NCBI GenBank assembly: GCA_019417865.1
Contig: DYCW01000174.1
Coordinates: 1-7,092 of the forward strand
From: Ruminococcus sp.
GTDB lineage: Bacteria > Bacillota > Clostridia > Oscillospirales > Ruminococcaceae
Direction: 5' to 3'
DNA: 7,092 nt
Each line of letters opens with the position of its first letter. The stretch's first letter is position 1. Positions 1 through 6,124 of this stretch are shown piece by piece. Position numbers and translations under genes: made by a program. The notes under the pieces are model-generated. The model ran no database searches. It was not told the origin of the DNA and saw nothing but the letters and a program-made list of their open reading frames with translations.

Positions 1-843
1 GACATGTAGAACATGAATCAAATTATGCATACCACCCGAACAAAAAACTTGTAGCTCAGCTTGTTTGTAGACAGCCTGATAAACATGCTCCAGGTTTTGT
101 ATCTGTTCCAATACCACATTTGGCAGTGTGGAAACGGCAATTGTGATGGTTTCTGTATTTTTGATGATGCTTTTCAGTTCTTCCTTCGTGCCCTCGGCGA
201 TTTTCTTTCCCTTATCCATGATTGCGATACGGGTACAGATTTGCTCCACTTCTTCCATATAGTGTGAAGTGTAAATGATGGTCGCCCCATCCCGATTCAA
301 TGCCTGTATGCCTTCCAAAATTTGATTCCGGCTCTGCGGGTCTACGGCAACGGTTGGTTCGTCCAGAATAATCAGTTTTGGTTTATGGGCAATGCCGCAG
401 GCAATATTCAGACGACGCAGCAGACCGCCGGAGAGCTTTTTCGGATAGAATTTTAGAAAGTCTTCTAATCCGGTAAAGTGTACGGCATCCATGACATATT
501 GTTTGCGGGTGGCTTTATCCCGAATGTATAGACCGCAGAAATAATCAATATTTTCATAGACGGTCAGCTCCTGTAAAACTGCAACATTTTGCATAATCAC
601 ACCGATTTGCCGCTTAATGTCATAGCTGACAGGGGTCATTTCCTTGCCGAATATCTCAATGCTGCCCTTGTCAAAAGCAAGCAAAGAGAGCAGGCAGTTA
701 ATGGTGGTTGTTTTCCCAGAACCGTTTGGTCCTAGTAAACCGAAAATTTCGCCCTCCTGGATTTCCAGTGAAAAATGGTCAAGTGCAATCAGTTCTTTGT
801 AACGCTTGACCAAATTTTCAATTTTTACAACAGTGGTTCCCAT
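1..843 (-). CDS. ABC-2 type transporter ATP-binding subunit (3' end outside window)
   Basis: The protein is the cytoplasmic ATPase of an ABC exporter. It would hydrolyse ATP to drive a membrane permease that must lie beyond the window edge. 281 codons are visible from the ATG at 843 with no stop. All motifs are present in order: Walker A GPNGSGKTT (residues 38-46), Q-loop Gln85, signature LSGGL (137-141), Walker B LIILDE (157-162), D-loop Asp168 and switch His194. The stretch DEPTVAVDPQSRN is typical of the CcmA/ABC-2 family in Firmicutes. The fifth signature residue is Leu instead of the textbook Gln; this family often varies there. The start is supported by an AAGGAGG ribosome site (minus strand of 850-856). 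The gene is divergent from a WYL regulator, which suggests that regulator controls it. The substrate cannot be read from the ATPase; drug, peptide or lantibiotic export is typical. The visible C-terminal part (after about residue 225) is the usual variable accessory region. Confidence 0.95.
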   Translation of the reverse strand, partial: MGTTVVKIENLVKRYKELIALDHFSLEIQEGEIFGLLGPNGSGKTTTINCLLSLLAFDKGSIEIFGKEMTPVSYDIKRQIGVIMQNVAVLQELTVYENIDYFCGLYIRDKATRKQYVMDAVHFTGLEDFLKFYPKKLSGGLLRRLNIACGIAHKPKLIILDEPTVAVDPQSRNQILEGIQALNRDGATIIYTSHYMEEVEQICTRIAIMDKGKKIAEGTKEELKSIIKNTETITIAVSTLPNVVLEQIQNLEHVYQAVYKQAELQVFCSGGMHNLIHVLHV

Positions 844-896
844 TTGATATCCTCCTTGTTTGGATGGTTTGTATTGTGTTTTTTGTTGTTGAAAAT

Positions 897-925
897 ATTA
901 TACCGCTTTTTTCAGGAAAAGGGAA
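897..925 (-). promoter_or_regulatory. Promoter of the ABC transporter gene
   Basis: On the minus strand a perfect -10 TATAAT lies at 897-902. The -35 position at 17 bp spacing (920-925) reads TTCCCT, a poor match to TTGACA. A perfect TTGACA exists at 927-932 but is 24 bp from the -10, too far for a normal sigma-A promoter, and it lies inside the first operator-like repeat. A good -10 with a poor -35 and upstream repeats is the usual form of an activator-dependent promoter. Confidence 0.6.
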
Positions 926-962
926 GTGTCAAATGTCATCAGTTGCAGTGACAAATGTCACT
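925..962. promoter_or_regulatory. Twin operator-like repeats in the divergent control region
   Basis: Two copies of AGTGnCAAATGTCA start at 925 and 947, matching at 13 of 14 positions and offset by 22 bp, about two helical turns. The second copy is a perfect palindrome with 7-bp arms around a 2-bp centre (AGTGACA-AA-TGTCACT, 947-962). The first is a degenerate version (925-940). From the predicted ABC transcription start near 890, their centres lie at about -42 and -64. From the regulator's own start near 1011 they lie at about -57 and -79, upstream of its -35. The neighbouring WYL regulator is the obvious candidate to bind them; that is inference. Confidence 0.6.
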
Positions 963-975
963 TTTTTGTTTCTGC

Positions 976-1004
976 TTGTACTTGCTATAGAAATGTGTTA
1001 TAAT
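976..1004 (+). promoter_or_regulatory. Promoter of the WYL regulator operon
   Basis: A perfect -10 TATAAT lies at 999-1004 with an extended -10 TG at 996-997. The -35 TTGTAC lies at 976-981 with a 17-bp spacer. Transcription should start near 1011, just ahead of the AGGAGG ribosome site at 1013-1018, which is 9 bp from the ATG at 1028. The promoter probably drives the regulator and the enzyme genes behind it, since no clear promoter or terminator is seen in the 60-bp gap at 1931-1990. Confidence 0.75.
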
Positions 1005-1027
1005 AAAAAAACAGGAGGCGGACGATT

Positions 1028-1930
1028 ATGAAACTGGATCGGCTCATCGGCATTCTTTCCATTTTACTGCAAAAAGAAAAAGTGACAGCGGCAGATTTAG
1101 CAGAAACATTTGAGGTATCTCATCGTACGATTTTACGGGATGTCGATGCCCTTTGCTGTGCAGGGATTCCGCTGGTAACTTATAAAGGAAAAGGTGGCGG
1201 AATTGCCATTATGGATGGCTATAAGCTAGATAAAACTGTTTTTTCCACCAGAGAAATGCAAGCCATTCTGGCAGGGCTGCAAAGTCTTGACAGCATTTGT
1301 GGCACGAATCGTTATCGGCAGCTGATGGAAAAACTCTCGGCGGATGCCGCCCATACTCTGTGTACAGAGAATCATATTTTAATCGACCTTTCTGCGTGGG
1401 ATAAGTCGGCGGTTTCTGACAAAATAGAACAGATTCAGTCAGCGATGGAGCAGGATCACGTCATTTCTTTTACTTATTTTGCCCCCAGCGGTGATACCGT
1501 TCGTACAATAGAACCTTATCATCTGGTGTTTCAGTGGGCAAACTGGTATGTATGGGGCTATTGTAATCTGCGGCAGGATTATCGTATGTTTAAACTGACT
1601 CGTATGGTCAATCTAATCGTAACGGAGGAAAAACGGAAAAAGCGAACGGTTCCCGTCTATGTCTGCGATAAATTGCGGCATACAGAGGGGGAAATCAAAG
1701 CAGTAGTCCGGTTTGACAAATCCATAAAGTGGAGAATTATTGATGAGTTTGGTTCTGAGCAGTTGGAATTGGATGCAGATGGAAATCTTCTGCTTTCCTT
1801 TACTTGGTCAGACGAGCTGTCCTTTTATCGATATATTCTCACGTTTGGAAGTCAGGCGGAGATTATTTCGCCGAAAGCGTACAGAGAGCGATTCTGTTTG
1901 CTTTTGAAAGAGATTGCAGAGAAATATTGA
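1028..1930 (+). CDS. YafY-type transcriptional regulator with HTH and WYL domains
   Basis: A cytoplasmic DNA-binding regulator of 300 aa, the usual length for this family. Residues 1-60 form a winged helix-turn-helix of the HTH_11/DeoR-like type, with recognition helix VSHRTILRDVDAL (30-42). The WYL ligand-sensing domain spans roughly 135-205, with core WYVWGYCNLRQDYRMFKLTR (173-192); the signature Trp-Tyr-Leu is Trp-Tyr-Val here. Residues from about 220 to 300 match the WCX C-terminal extension. WYL domains are thought to sense nucleotides or other small ligands; the ligand here is unknown. The gene is divergent from an ABC exporter and is followed by acetyltransferase, hydrolase and methyltransferase genes, so a role in inducible export and modification of small molecules is likely. 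The twin repeats at 925-962 are its probable binding sites. The start is fixed by the AGGAGG site and promoter just upstream. Confidence 0.93.
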   Translation: MKLDRLIGILSILLQKEKVTAADLAETFEVSHRTILRDVDALCCAGIPLVTYKGKGGGIAIMDGYKLDKTVFSTREMQAILAGLQSLDSICGTNRYRQLMEKLSADAAHTLCTENHILIDLSAWDKSAVSDKIEQIQSAMEQDHVISFTYFAPSGDTVRTIEPYHLVFQWANWYVWGYCNLRQDYRMFKLTRMVNLIVTEEKRKKRTVPVYVCDKLRHTEGEIKAVVRFDKSIKWRIIDEFGSEQLELDADGNLLLSFTWSDELSFYRYILTFGSQAEIISPKAYRERFCLLLKEIAEKY

Positions 1931-1990
1931 GAGAATGGCAAGTAAAAAATAACGCACTTCCTATGAAATGAATAGAAAGGAGGTACTCAT

Positions 1991-2554
1991 ATGACAGCAA
2001 ACCATCACATTGCCTGTGCTAAAATGACTGATTTTCCAAGTATTTATAACTTTTATAGAGATGTATGTGCTGCCCAGAATGAAACATATTGTACCTGTTG
2101 GAATATCGCAATCTATCCGCATGAGGAGGATTTGAAGAAGCATATTGAACAACAGGAAATGTATTTATATCACCAGGGTGCAGAACTTGTAGCTGCTATG
2201 GTGCTTACAGATCATGAAACAGAGGAATATCGAAATGCCACATGGAAGGTGCAAGCGGCGGATCATGAAGTGTATTTTTTACAACTTCTTGCTGTGCATC
2301 CAAAATTTCGTGGAAAGCATTTCTCCGATCAGATGATGCAGTTTATGATAGAAGCAGCACACCGAAACAACAAAAAGGCGTTGCGTCTTGCGGTTGTGAA
2401 GGGAAATCTGCCTGCGGAACGGCTGTATCAGAAGACTGGATTTCGATATATTGCAGAATATACGATTCATTATGAACTGACAGGAAAAGTAGTCTTTTAT
2501 TTGTATGAAATGGATTTGACCAATGGAAAGGAGTATCCCAATGGCACTGCCTGA
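1991..2554 (+). CDS. GNAT family N-acetyltransferase
   Basis: A predicted cytoplasmic enzyme that transfers an acyl group from acetyl-CoA to an amine; the acceptor is unknown. It has 187 aa, within the usual range. Motif A is the strand-loop-helix LQLLAVHPKFRGKHFS (98-112), and motif B runs over 131-154 with LPAERLYQKTGFRYI, the hallmark GNAT C-terminal segment. The acetyl-CoA pyrophosphate loop normally reads R/Q-x-x-G-x-G/A; here it is K-F-R-G-K-H, so the final Gly/Ala is His, which may alter cofactor binding. The N-terminal part has several Cys residues (9, 26, 34, 36). A strong AAAGGAGGT ribosome site lies at 1976-1984, 6 bp before the ATG. It follows the regulator by 60 bp and overlaps the next gene by 14 bp, so it is probably in one operon with both. 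Confidence 0.9.
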   Translation: MTANHHIACAKMTDFPSIYNFYRDVCAAQNETYCTCWNIAIYPHEEDLKKHIEQQEMYLYHQGAELVAAMVLTDHETEEYRNATWKVQAADHEVYFLQLLAVHPKFRGKHFSDQMMQFMIEAAHRNNKKALRLAVVKGNLPAERLYQKTGFRYIAEYTIHYELTGKVVFYLYEMDLTNGKEYPNGTA

Positions 2555-3455
2555 TTTTAAGAAACTGGAACAGAATAAAACCGTTATCCCTGCATGGGCA
2601 AAATACCTAAAGGATGGCGAGTTTATCAGTTATGAGAATACTTATAAGAGCAAGATTTATTTTCATCTGTTTGACCGGTACGAATATCCCTGTGCGGAAA
2701 CAGGAACGATTCGCTACTATGTCTATGACCCGATTCAACATGGTGCTGACCCGACGAAAAAATATCCTGTTTTGATGTGGCTGCATGGAGCCAGCAATTC
2801 CCTCATGGAAGAAGGCTGTATCATGTGCTGCGGTGCAGAGCAGTATGCGTCTTCGAAGTATCAGCAGGCAATGGGTGGTGCCTATCTGATCGTGCCGCTT
2901 GCCAATGAAAAACGGCTGGCAGATGGAACGATTCTCGGCACATGGTCAAAGGCATATTCTGCACCAGTCAAGGCAATTTTTGATAGGGTTTGTGCAGAAC
3001 ATGCTGAACATGTGGGCAAGAAATTTGTCATGGGAGCATCATCAGGCGGCTATTTCACTTGGCAGCTGCTGGAGGACTTCTGCGGATTTTTTGATGGGGC
3101 TATCCCGATTTCATCAAGTTATATTCCTTCGGATGTTGTACTAAATAAAATTTCTCAGAGTGGTACCCATCTCATCATTGCACATGGAAAGCATGATGAA
3201 ATGGTAGATTTTGAAACGTACATAGTTCCTCATATAGAAGCACTTCAGCAGATGCACAATATCATCTGTTTCTTTCCGGAGTGGGTGTATAACGGTGACG
3301 GCGGTGTATCCTCCGTGTTTTATGGAATAGAGATGGGGCAGCACTGTATGATTAACTGGATACAGCACAATCTTATGTTTGATGATGGTACACCTGCGGA
3401 TGAACGGTTGCCGGACGGTATCACGGGATGGATTCGGCGAATTTGCAATTCGTGA
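2541..3455 (+). CDS. Alpha/beta hydrolase, esterase-like
   Basis: A predicted serine hydrolase (carboxylesterase/PHB-depolymerase-like or prolyl-oligopeptidase-like), cytoplasmic because no signal peptide is seen. I chose the ATG at 2541 (304 aa) over the in-frame ATG at 2523 because AAAGGAG at 2527-2533 sits 7 bp before it and 2523 has no ribosome site. In this numbering, VLMWLHGA (77-84) gives the oxyanion-hole His-Gly, GASSG (165-169) is the GxSxG nucleophile elbow with Ser167, HGKHDEMV (215-222) carries the acid Asp219, and GQH (266-268) gives the probable catalytic His268. All triad members are present in the right order. The start overlaps the preceding GNAT gene by 14 bp, so translation is probably coupled. 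Its stop overlaps the ribosome site of the next GNAT gene. The substrate is unknown; the setting suggests ester or acyl removal from small molecules. Confidence 0.88.
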   Translation: MALPDFKKLEQNKTVIPAWAKYLKDGEFISYENTYKSKIYFHLFDRYEYPCAETGTIRYYVYDPIQHGADPTKKYPVLMWLHGASNSLMEEGCIMCCGAEQYASSKYQQAMGGAYLIVPLANEKRLADGTILGTWSKAYSAPVKAIFDRVCAEHAEHVGKKFVMGASSGGYFTWQLLEDFCGFFDGAIPISSSYIPSDVVLNKISQSGTHLIIAHGKHDEMVDFETYIVPHIEALQQMHNIICFFPEWVYNGDGGVSSVFYGIEMGQHCMINWIQHNLMFDDGTPADERLPDGITGWIRRICNS

Positions 3456-3468
3456 AAGGATAGAAGAG

Positions 3469-3937
3469 ATGAGATTTTGCAGCATACATAAAAGAGAATG
3501 TGCTTTCCCTGATTGATATGAGAATTTTATTTCTGCGGGAGGATTGTAAGGATACATCGGAGGAACAGTTTTGCAAAATAGCAGAGAATTTGCCATCTTA
3601 TTTTGAAAATCATATTGATAAAGATTGTTTTGCTTTCGGTGCATATGATAATGAGAAACTTGTTTCAGTTGCTTTGCTGCTGTTAATAGAAAAGCCGAGC
3701 AATCTACGCTTTGTGAATGGCAGAATCGGTGAAGTGCTGAATGTTTATACCGTTCCAGAATATCGCAGGCAGGGGATTGCAACAAGAGTCATGCAAATGC
3801 TTATGGATTTTGCAAAGGAAAATGCTTTGGATTTTGTGGAACTGAAAGCCACAAAAAATGGCTATCCACTTTATAAAAAGCTTTATTTTGTTGAGAGTCC
3901 TACCACTTATATTTCCATGAAACGTATACTTGAATGA
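3469..3937 (+). pseudogene. GNAT family N-acetyltransferase with a frameshifted N-terminus
   Basis: The ATG at 3469 has a good ribosome site (AAAGGA, 3455-3460, 8 bp away) but its frame stops at 3514-3516 after MRFCSIHKRECAFPD. The rest of a GNAT continues in the +1 frame to 3937. Removing one C from the CCC run at 3507-3509 joins the frames as ..RECAFLIDMRILFLRED, placing the conserved Arg of helix 1 at residue 18, where GNATs of this kind usually have it. The remaining body is intact: strand 4 GEVLNVYTVPEYRRQGIAT, with a perfect R-x-x-G-x-A acetyl-CoA loop (R-R-Q-G-I-A), then the C-terminal YPLYKKLYF segment. Without the repair, a shortened protein of 145 aa could start at GTG 3500, which lacks a good ribosome site and loses strand 1. 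This is either a real inactivating mutation or a sequencing/assembly error. The gene lies between the hydrolase and the methyltransferase in one operon. Confidence 0.75.
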
Positions 3938-3953
3938 GAAAGAAGAGATACCT

Positions 3954-4739
3954 ATGAATATCACAAATAAACACATAGATGATGGAAAAGCATTTGATTG
4001 GGGCAGAACCTCTTCGGATTATGCGAGATTTCGTGACATTTATCCAAAAATGTTCTATGATAAAATCGTAGAACGTGGACTCTGTGTCAATGGGCAAACC
4101 GTTCTTGATATGGGAACGGGTACGGGCGTCCTGCCGAGAAATCTATACCACTATGGTGCAAAGTGGACAGGTATTGATCTTTCTGAAAACCAGATTGCAC
4201 AGGCAAAAATTCTTTCGCAGGGAATGGATATTTCCTATTTTGCAATGCTAGCAGAGGAAATAGATTTCCTTGATCATACCTTTGATGTGGTGACTGCCTG
4301 TCAGTGTTTTTGGTACTTTGATCACGAGAAAATCATGCCGGCGTTGTATCGGATCTTGAAACCAAATGGCAGCATTCTTGTGTTGTATATGGCATGGCTG
4401 CCGTTTGAAGATGCAGTTGCAGAAGCAAGTGAAAAACTTGTGCTGCAATACAATCCAAGCTGGAGTGGGGCAGGTGAAACCGTGCATCCTATTTGGATTC
4501 CGGAATGCTATCATAAGAAATTTGAACTTGTACACCACGAGGAGTATCCGTTGGAGATACCGTTTACCCGTGAAAGCTGGAACGGCAGGATGAAAGCCTG
4601 TCGAGGTGTGGGAGCTTCTCTGTCGGAAACAGAAATTGCAGCATGGGAGCAGGAACATCTGAAACTTTTGCAGAAGATTGCACCGAAAATATTTACAGTC
4701 AAACATTATGCAGCGATTGCAGAGCTGAGGAAAAAATAA
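3954..4739 (+). CDS. Class I SAM-dependent methyltransferase
   Basis: A predicted cytoplasmic enzyme that transfers a methyl group from S-adenosylmethionine to an unknown small molecule (methyltransferase type 11/25 style). I chose ATG 3954 (261 aa) with AGAAGAG at 3941-3947 upstream; an in-frame TTG at 3930 would overlap the GNAT end and has no ribosome site. The Rossmann motifs are in order: motif I VLDMGTGTGVL (50-60), the acidic strand-2 end GIDLSENQ (73-80) that holds the SAM ribose, motif FDVVTACQCFWYFD (110-123), and post-motif LKPNGSILVLYMAW (135-148). The N-terminal DWGRTSSDYARFRDIYP (15-31) is a common cap in Firmicute enzymes of this type. The C-terminal 100 residues form a less conserved, probably substrate-selecting part. 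It follows the broken GNAT by 16 bp and ends the first gene run. No clear terminator follows it. Confidence 0.92.
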   Translation: MNITNKHIDDGKAFDWGRTSSDYARFRDIYPKMFYDKIVERGLCVNGQTVLDMGTGTGVLPRNLYHYGAKWTGIDLSENQIAQAKILSQGMDISYFAMLAEEIDFLDHTFDVVTACQCFWYFDHEKIMPALYRILKPNGSILVLYMAWLPFEDAVAEASEKLVLQYNPSWSGAGETVHPIWIPECYHKKFELVHHEEYPLEIPFTRESWNGRMKACRGVGASLSETEIAAWEQEHLKLLQKIAPKIFTVKHYAAIAELRKK

Positions 4740-4806
4740 AATTAGCGAGCAGAAGGAATCAGGGAACAAGTAAATTTTCAAGAACAATATTTTCAATCAG
4801 AAATCA

Positions 4807-4820
4807 AAATCACATGATTT
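4807..4820. repeat. Short palindrome after the methyltransferase gene
   Basis: AAATCA-CA-TGATTT is a perfect 6-bp inverted repeat with a 2-bp centre in the gap between the methyltransferase and the GyrI-like gene. The loop is too short and the stem too AT-rich for a terminator. It could be a protein-binding site, or chance in AT-rich DNA. Confidence 0.3.
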
Positions 4821-4859
4821 GCACTTCACACGAAAAGAAGAAAAAATTATGATGGGAAT

Positions 4860-4894
4860 ATGCCACACTGTTGTCGCATTTGGCATGGTATACT
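4860..4894 (+). promoter_or_regulatory. Extended -10 promoter with inverted repeat before the GyrI-like gene
   Basis: TGGTATACT at 4886-4894 is an extended -10 element. At normal spacing the -35 region (about 4865-4871) does not resemble TTGACA, so the promoter relies on the TG extension or on an activator. An inverted repeat ATGCCA-N15-TGGCAT spans 4860-4886 and covers the -35 region. Inside it, CATTTGGCA (4877-4885) resembles CATTTGtCA/CATTTGaCA of the operator pair at 925-962 read on the minus strand. Transcription would begin near 4901, just before the ribosome site. Confidence 0.55.
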
Positions 4895-4925
4895 TATATC
4901 ATCAAAAAGGAAATGAGGTATCATC

Positions 4926-5381
4926 ATGCAATATGAAATTGTGAATCTGAATGAAAAAACGGTTGTTGGCTACGCTGCCCGTACCAGCAATCTTGCACCG
5001 GATATGGGACAGGTCATCGGCGGTCTGTGGCAGCGGTTTTATCAGCCGGATGGGTATCCCTGTATTCCAAATAAGAAAAACGACAAAGCACTTGGCATTT
5101 ACACAGATTATGCCAATGCAGAACAGGCGGAGTATACCGTTCTGGTTGCCTGTGAGGTGCAGGACAGTACAGACGTGCCAGAAACTTTTATCGTGCGTAC
5201 CATTCCAGCGGGAACTTATGCAAAGTTTGTGGTAAAAGGTAACATGATAACAGCGGTGGCAGATTTTTGGAAGCAGCTCTGGCAAATGCCGTTGCAGCGT
5301 TCATTTGTCTGTGATTTTGAAGAATATCAAAATGCAGACCCGGAACATGCGGAAATTCACATCTACATCGGTCTGAAATGA
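4926..5381 (+). CDS. GyrI-like effector-binding domain protein
   Basis: A stand-alone GyrI-like/AraC effector-binding (SHS2-type) protein of 151 aa, the normal size for the single-domain family. Members bind cationic or amphipathic drugs, shield gyrase, or in some cases hydrolyse the bound compound; which applies here is unknown. Visible features are the opening strand YEIVNLNEKTVVGYAART (3-20), the central repeat around LGIYTDYANAEQAEYTVLVA (56-75), IPAGTYAKFVVKG (92-104) starting the second half, and the closing acidic DFEEY (130-134) followed by AEIHIYIGLK (142-151), where the family's conserved acidic residue lies in the drug pocket. There is no DNA-binding domain, so it is not a complete AraC/MerR regulator. 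GAGGT at 4915-4919 gives the ribosome site. It heads the second gene run, with its own promoter. Confidence 0.85.
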   Translation: MQYEIVNLNEKTVVGYAARTSNLAPDMGQVIGGLWQRFYQPDGYPCIPNKKNDKALGIYTDYANAEQAEYTVLVACEVQDSTDVPETFIVRTIPAGTYAKFVVKGNMITAVADFWKQLWQMPLQRSFVCDFEEYQNADPEHAEIHIYIGLK

Positions 5382-5393
5382 GGATAGGATGCT

Positions 5394-6113
5394 ATGGATT
5401 TCAGTAAACTGACTGCCTGTGGTGGAGACTGTTCCGATTGTCTGCATTATCAGAACAAGGATTGCTGTGGATGTCGGCAGAACGGGGGAACATACGTGAA
5501 AATGTGGCAGAACGGCTGTGAAATTTGCAAGTGCTGTCAGAAACATGACGTGCAATTCTGTGGTCTTTGTAGTGCGTTTCCATGTGAATGGCTGCGAAAT
5601 ACCTTGACATGGGATAAAAATGGCATAGAACGGATGGGCAGACTTGCAGAAGAATACCATAGACGTAGAGAAGTATTTTTGTCTGTTTTGTCATTATTAT
5701 GGAACAAAATTGGTACTCATGGCGTGATGACCCTGTCAACCAGCTTGGAAAATCGTGTTACTTCTCGTGCGATGAGCATTGTAGTAATCAATGGAATATT
5801 TTACTGCCAGACAGATGAAACTTCTCTGAAATGCCAGCAGATTCAGAAAAATTCAAATGTTGCACTTTGTCATCAGAATTTTTCTATTGAGGGAACTTGT
5901 CGTATGGTGGGAAAGCCGTATGAGAATCCGGTTTTTATCCAGTTAATGAGAGAACATTTTCCCAATGCAGTCGAAAGATGGTCGACACTTCCAACAGAAT
6001 GTCTCCTTGCCATCATACCGCTGCGAATGGCGGCATGGAGTTATGAGGACGATAAGCCATATATGGAATATTGGGATTTTCAGAATCTGTCCTATTCCAA
6101 AGAGGGGAAGTGA
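5394..6113 (+). CDS. DUF3795 Cys-rich domain fused to a pyridoxamine-phosphate-oxidase-like flavin barrel
   Basis: A 239-aa two-domain protein. Residues 1-64 hold 13 cysteines (9, 13, 16, 24, 25, 27, 42, 45, 47, 48, 56, 59, 64) in a DUF3795 pattern that starts ACGGDCSDC and probably binds zinc or an Fe-S cluster. A helical linker (about 75-105) leads into a split-barrel of the PNPOx-like/FMN-binding family: ENRVTSRAMSIVVINGIFYC (119-138), TDETSLKCQQIQKNSNVALC (140-159) and IEGTCRMVGKP (165-175), the segments that form the flavin phosphate site in this family. DUF3795 and this barrel are usually separate proteins, so the single open frame is a real fusion. Function is unknown; a redox enzyme on a flavin or a related cofactor is the best guess. 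The ATG at 5394 has GAGGA at 5380-5384 upstream, overlapping the stop of the GyrI-like gene. A DUF3795 protein follows 11 bp later. Confidence 0.85.
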   Translation: MDFSKLTACGGDCSDCLHYQNKDCCGCRQNGGTYVKMWQNGCEICKCCQKHDVQFCGLCSAFPCEWLRNTLTWDKNGIERMGRLAEEYHRRREVFLSVLSLLWNKIGTHGVMTLSTSLENRVTSRAMSIVVINGIFYCQTDETSLKCQQIQKNSNVALCHQNFSIEGTCRMVGKPYENPVFIQLMREHFPNAVERWSTLPTECLLAIIPLRMAAWSYEDDKPYMEYWDFQNLSYSKEGK

Positions 6114-6124
6114 GAAGGGTTGAG

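Noticed and set aside
61..267. Plus-strand frame of 68 codons
   Set aside because: It is antisense to the ABC ATPase, which has a full motif set in the opposite strand.
927..932. Perfect TTGACA on the minus strand as the -35 of the exporter promoter
   Set aside because: It is 24 bp from the TATAAT at 897-902, and no other -10 lies at 16-18 bp. It is better explained as part of the first operator copy.
925..962. CRISPR-like or mobile-element repeats
   Set aside because: Only two short units exist, placed in a promoter region and partly palindromic, which fits operators. No transposase or cas gene is present.
3500..3516. Programmed ribosomal frameshift in the second GNAT
   Set aside because: There is no slippery heptamer, internal Shine-Dalgarno stimulator at the right distance or downstream structure that I can see; a simple base insertion explains it better.
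3141..3785. Long minus-strand open frame of 214 codons
   Set aside because: It lies antisense to the hydrolase end and the GNAT, both of which have clear motifs and ribosome sites. Its translation has no recognisable domain and no ribosome site.
3930..3953. TTG start for the methyltransferase
   Set aside because: It overlaps the end of the GNAT gene, lacks a ribosome site, and adds a charged tail not expected in the family; ATG 3954 has AGAAGAG upstream.
4248..4796. Minus-strand open frame of 182 codons
   Set aside because: Antisense to the methyltransferase, whose SAM-binding motifs are clear; the product is low-complexity with many Cys, Phe and His, typical of a shadow frame.
4850..4950. 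Possible leader peptide starting MMGICHTVV before the GyrI-like gene
   Set aside because: The predicted promoter -10 (4889-4894) lies inside it, so it would not be transcribed from its start, and no ribosome site precedes it.
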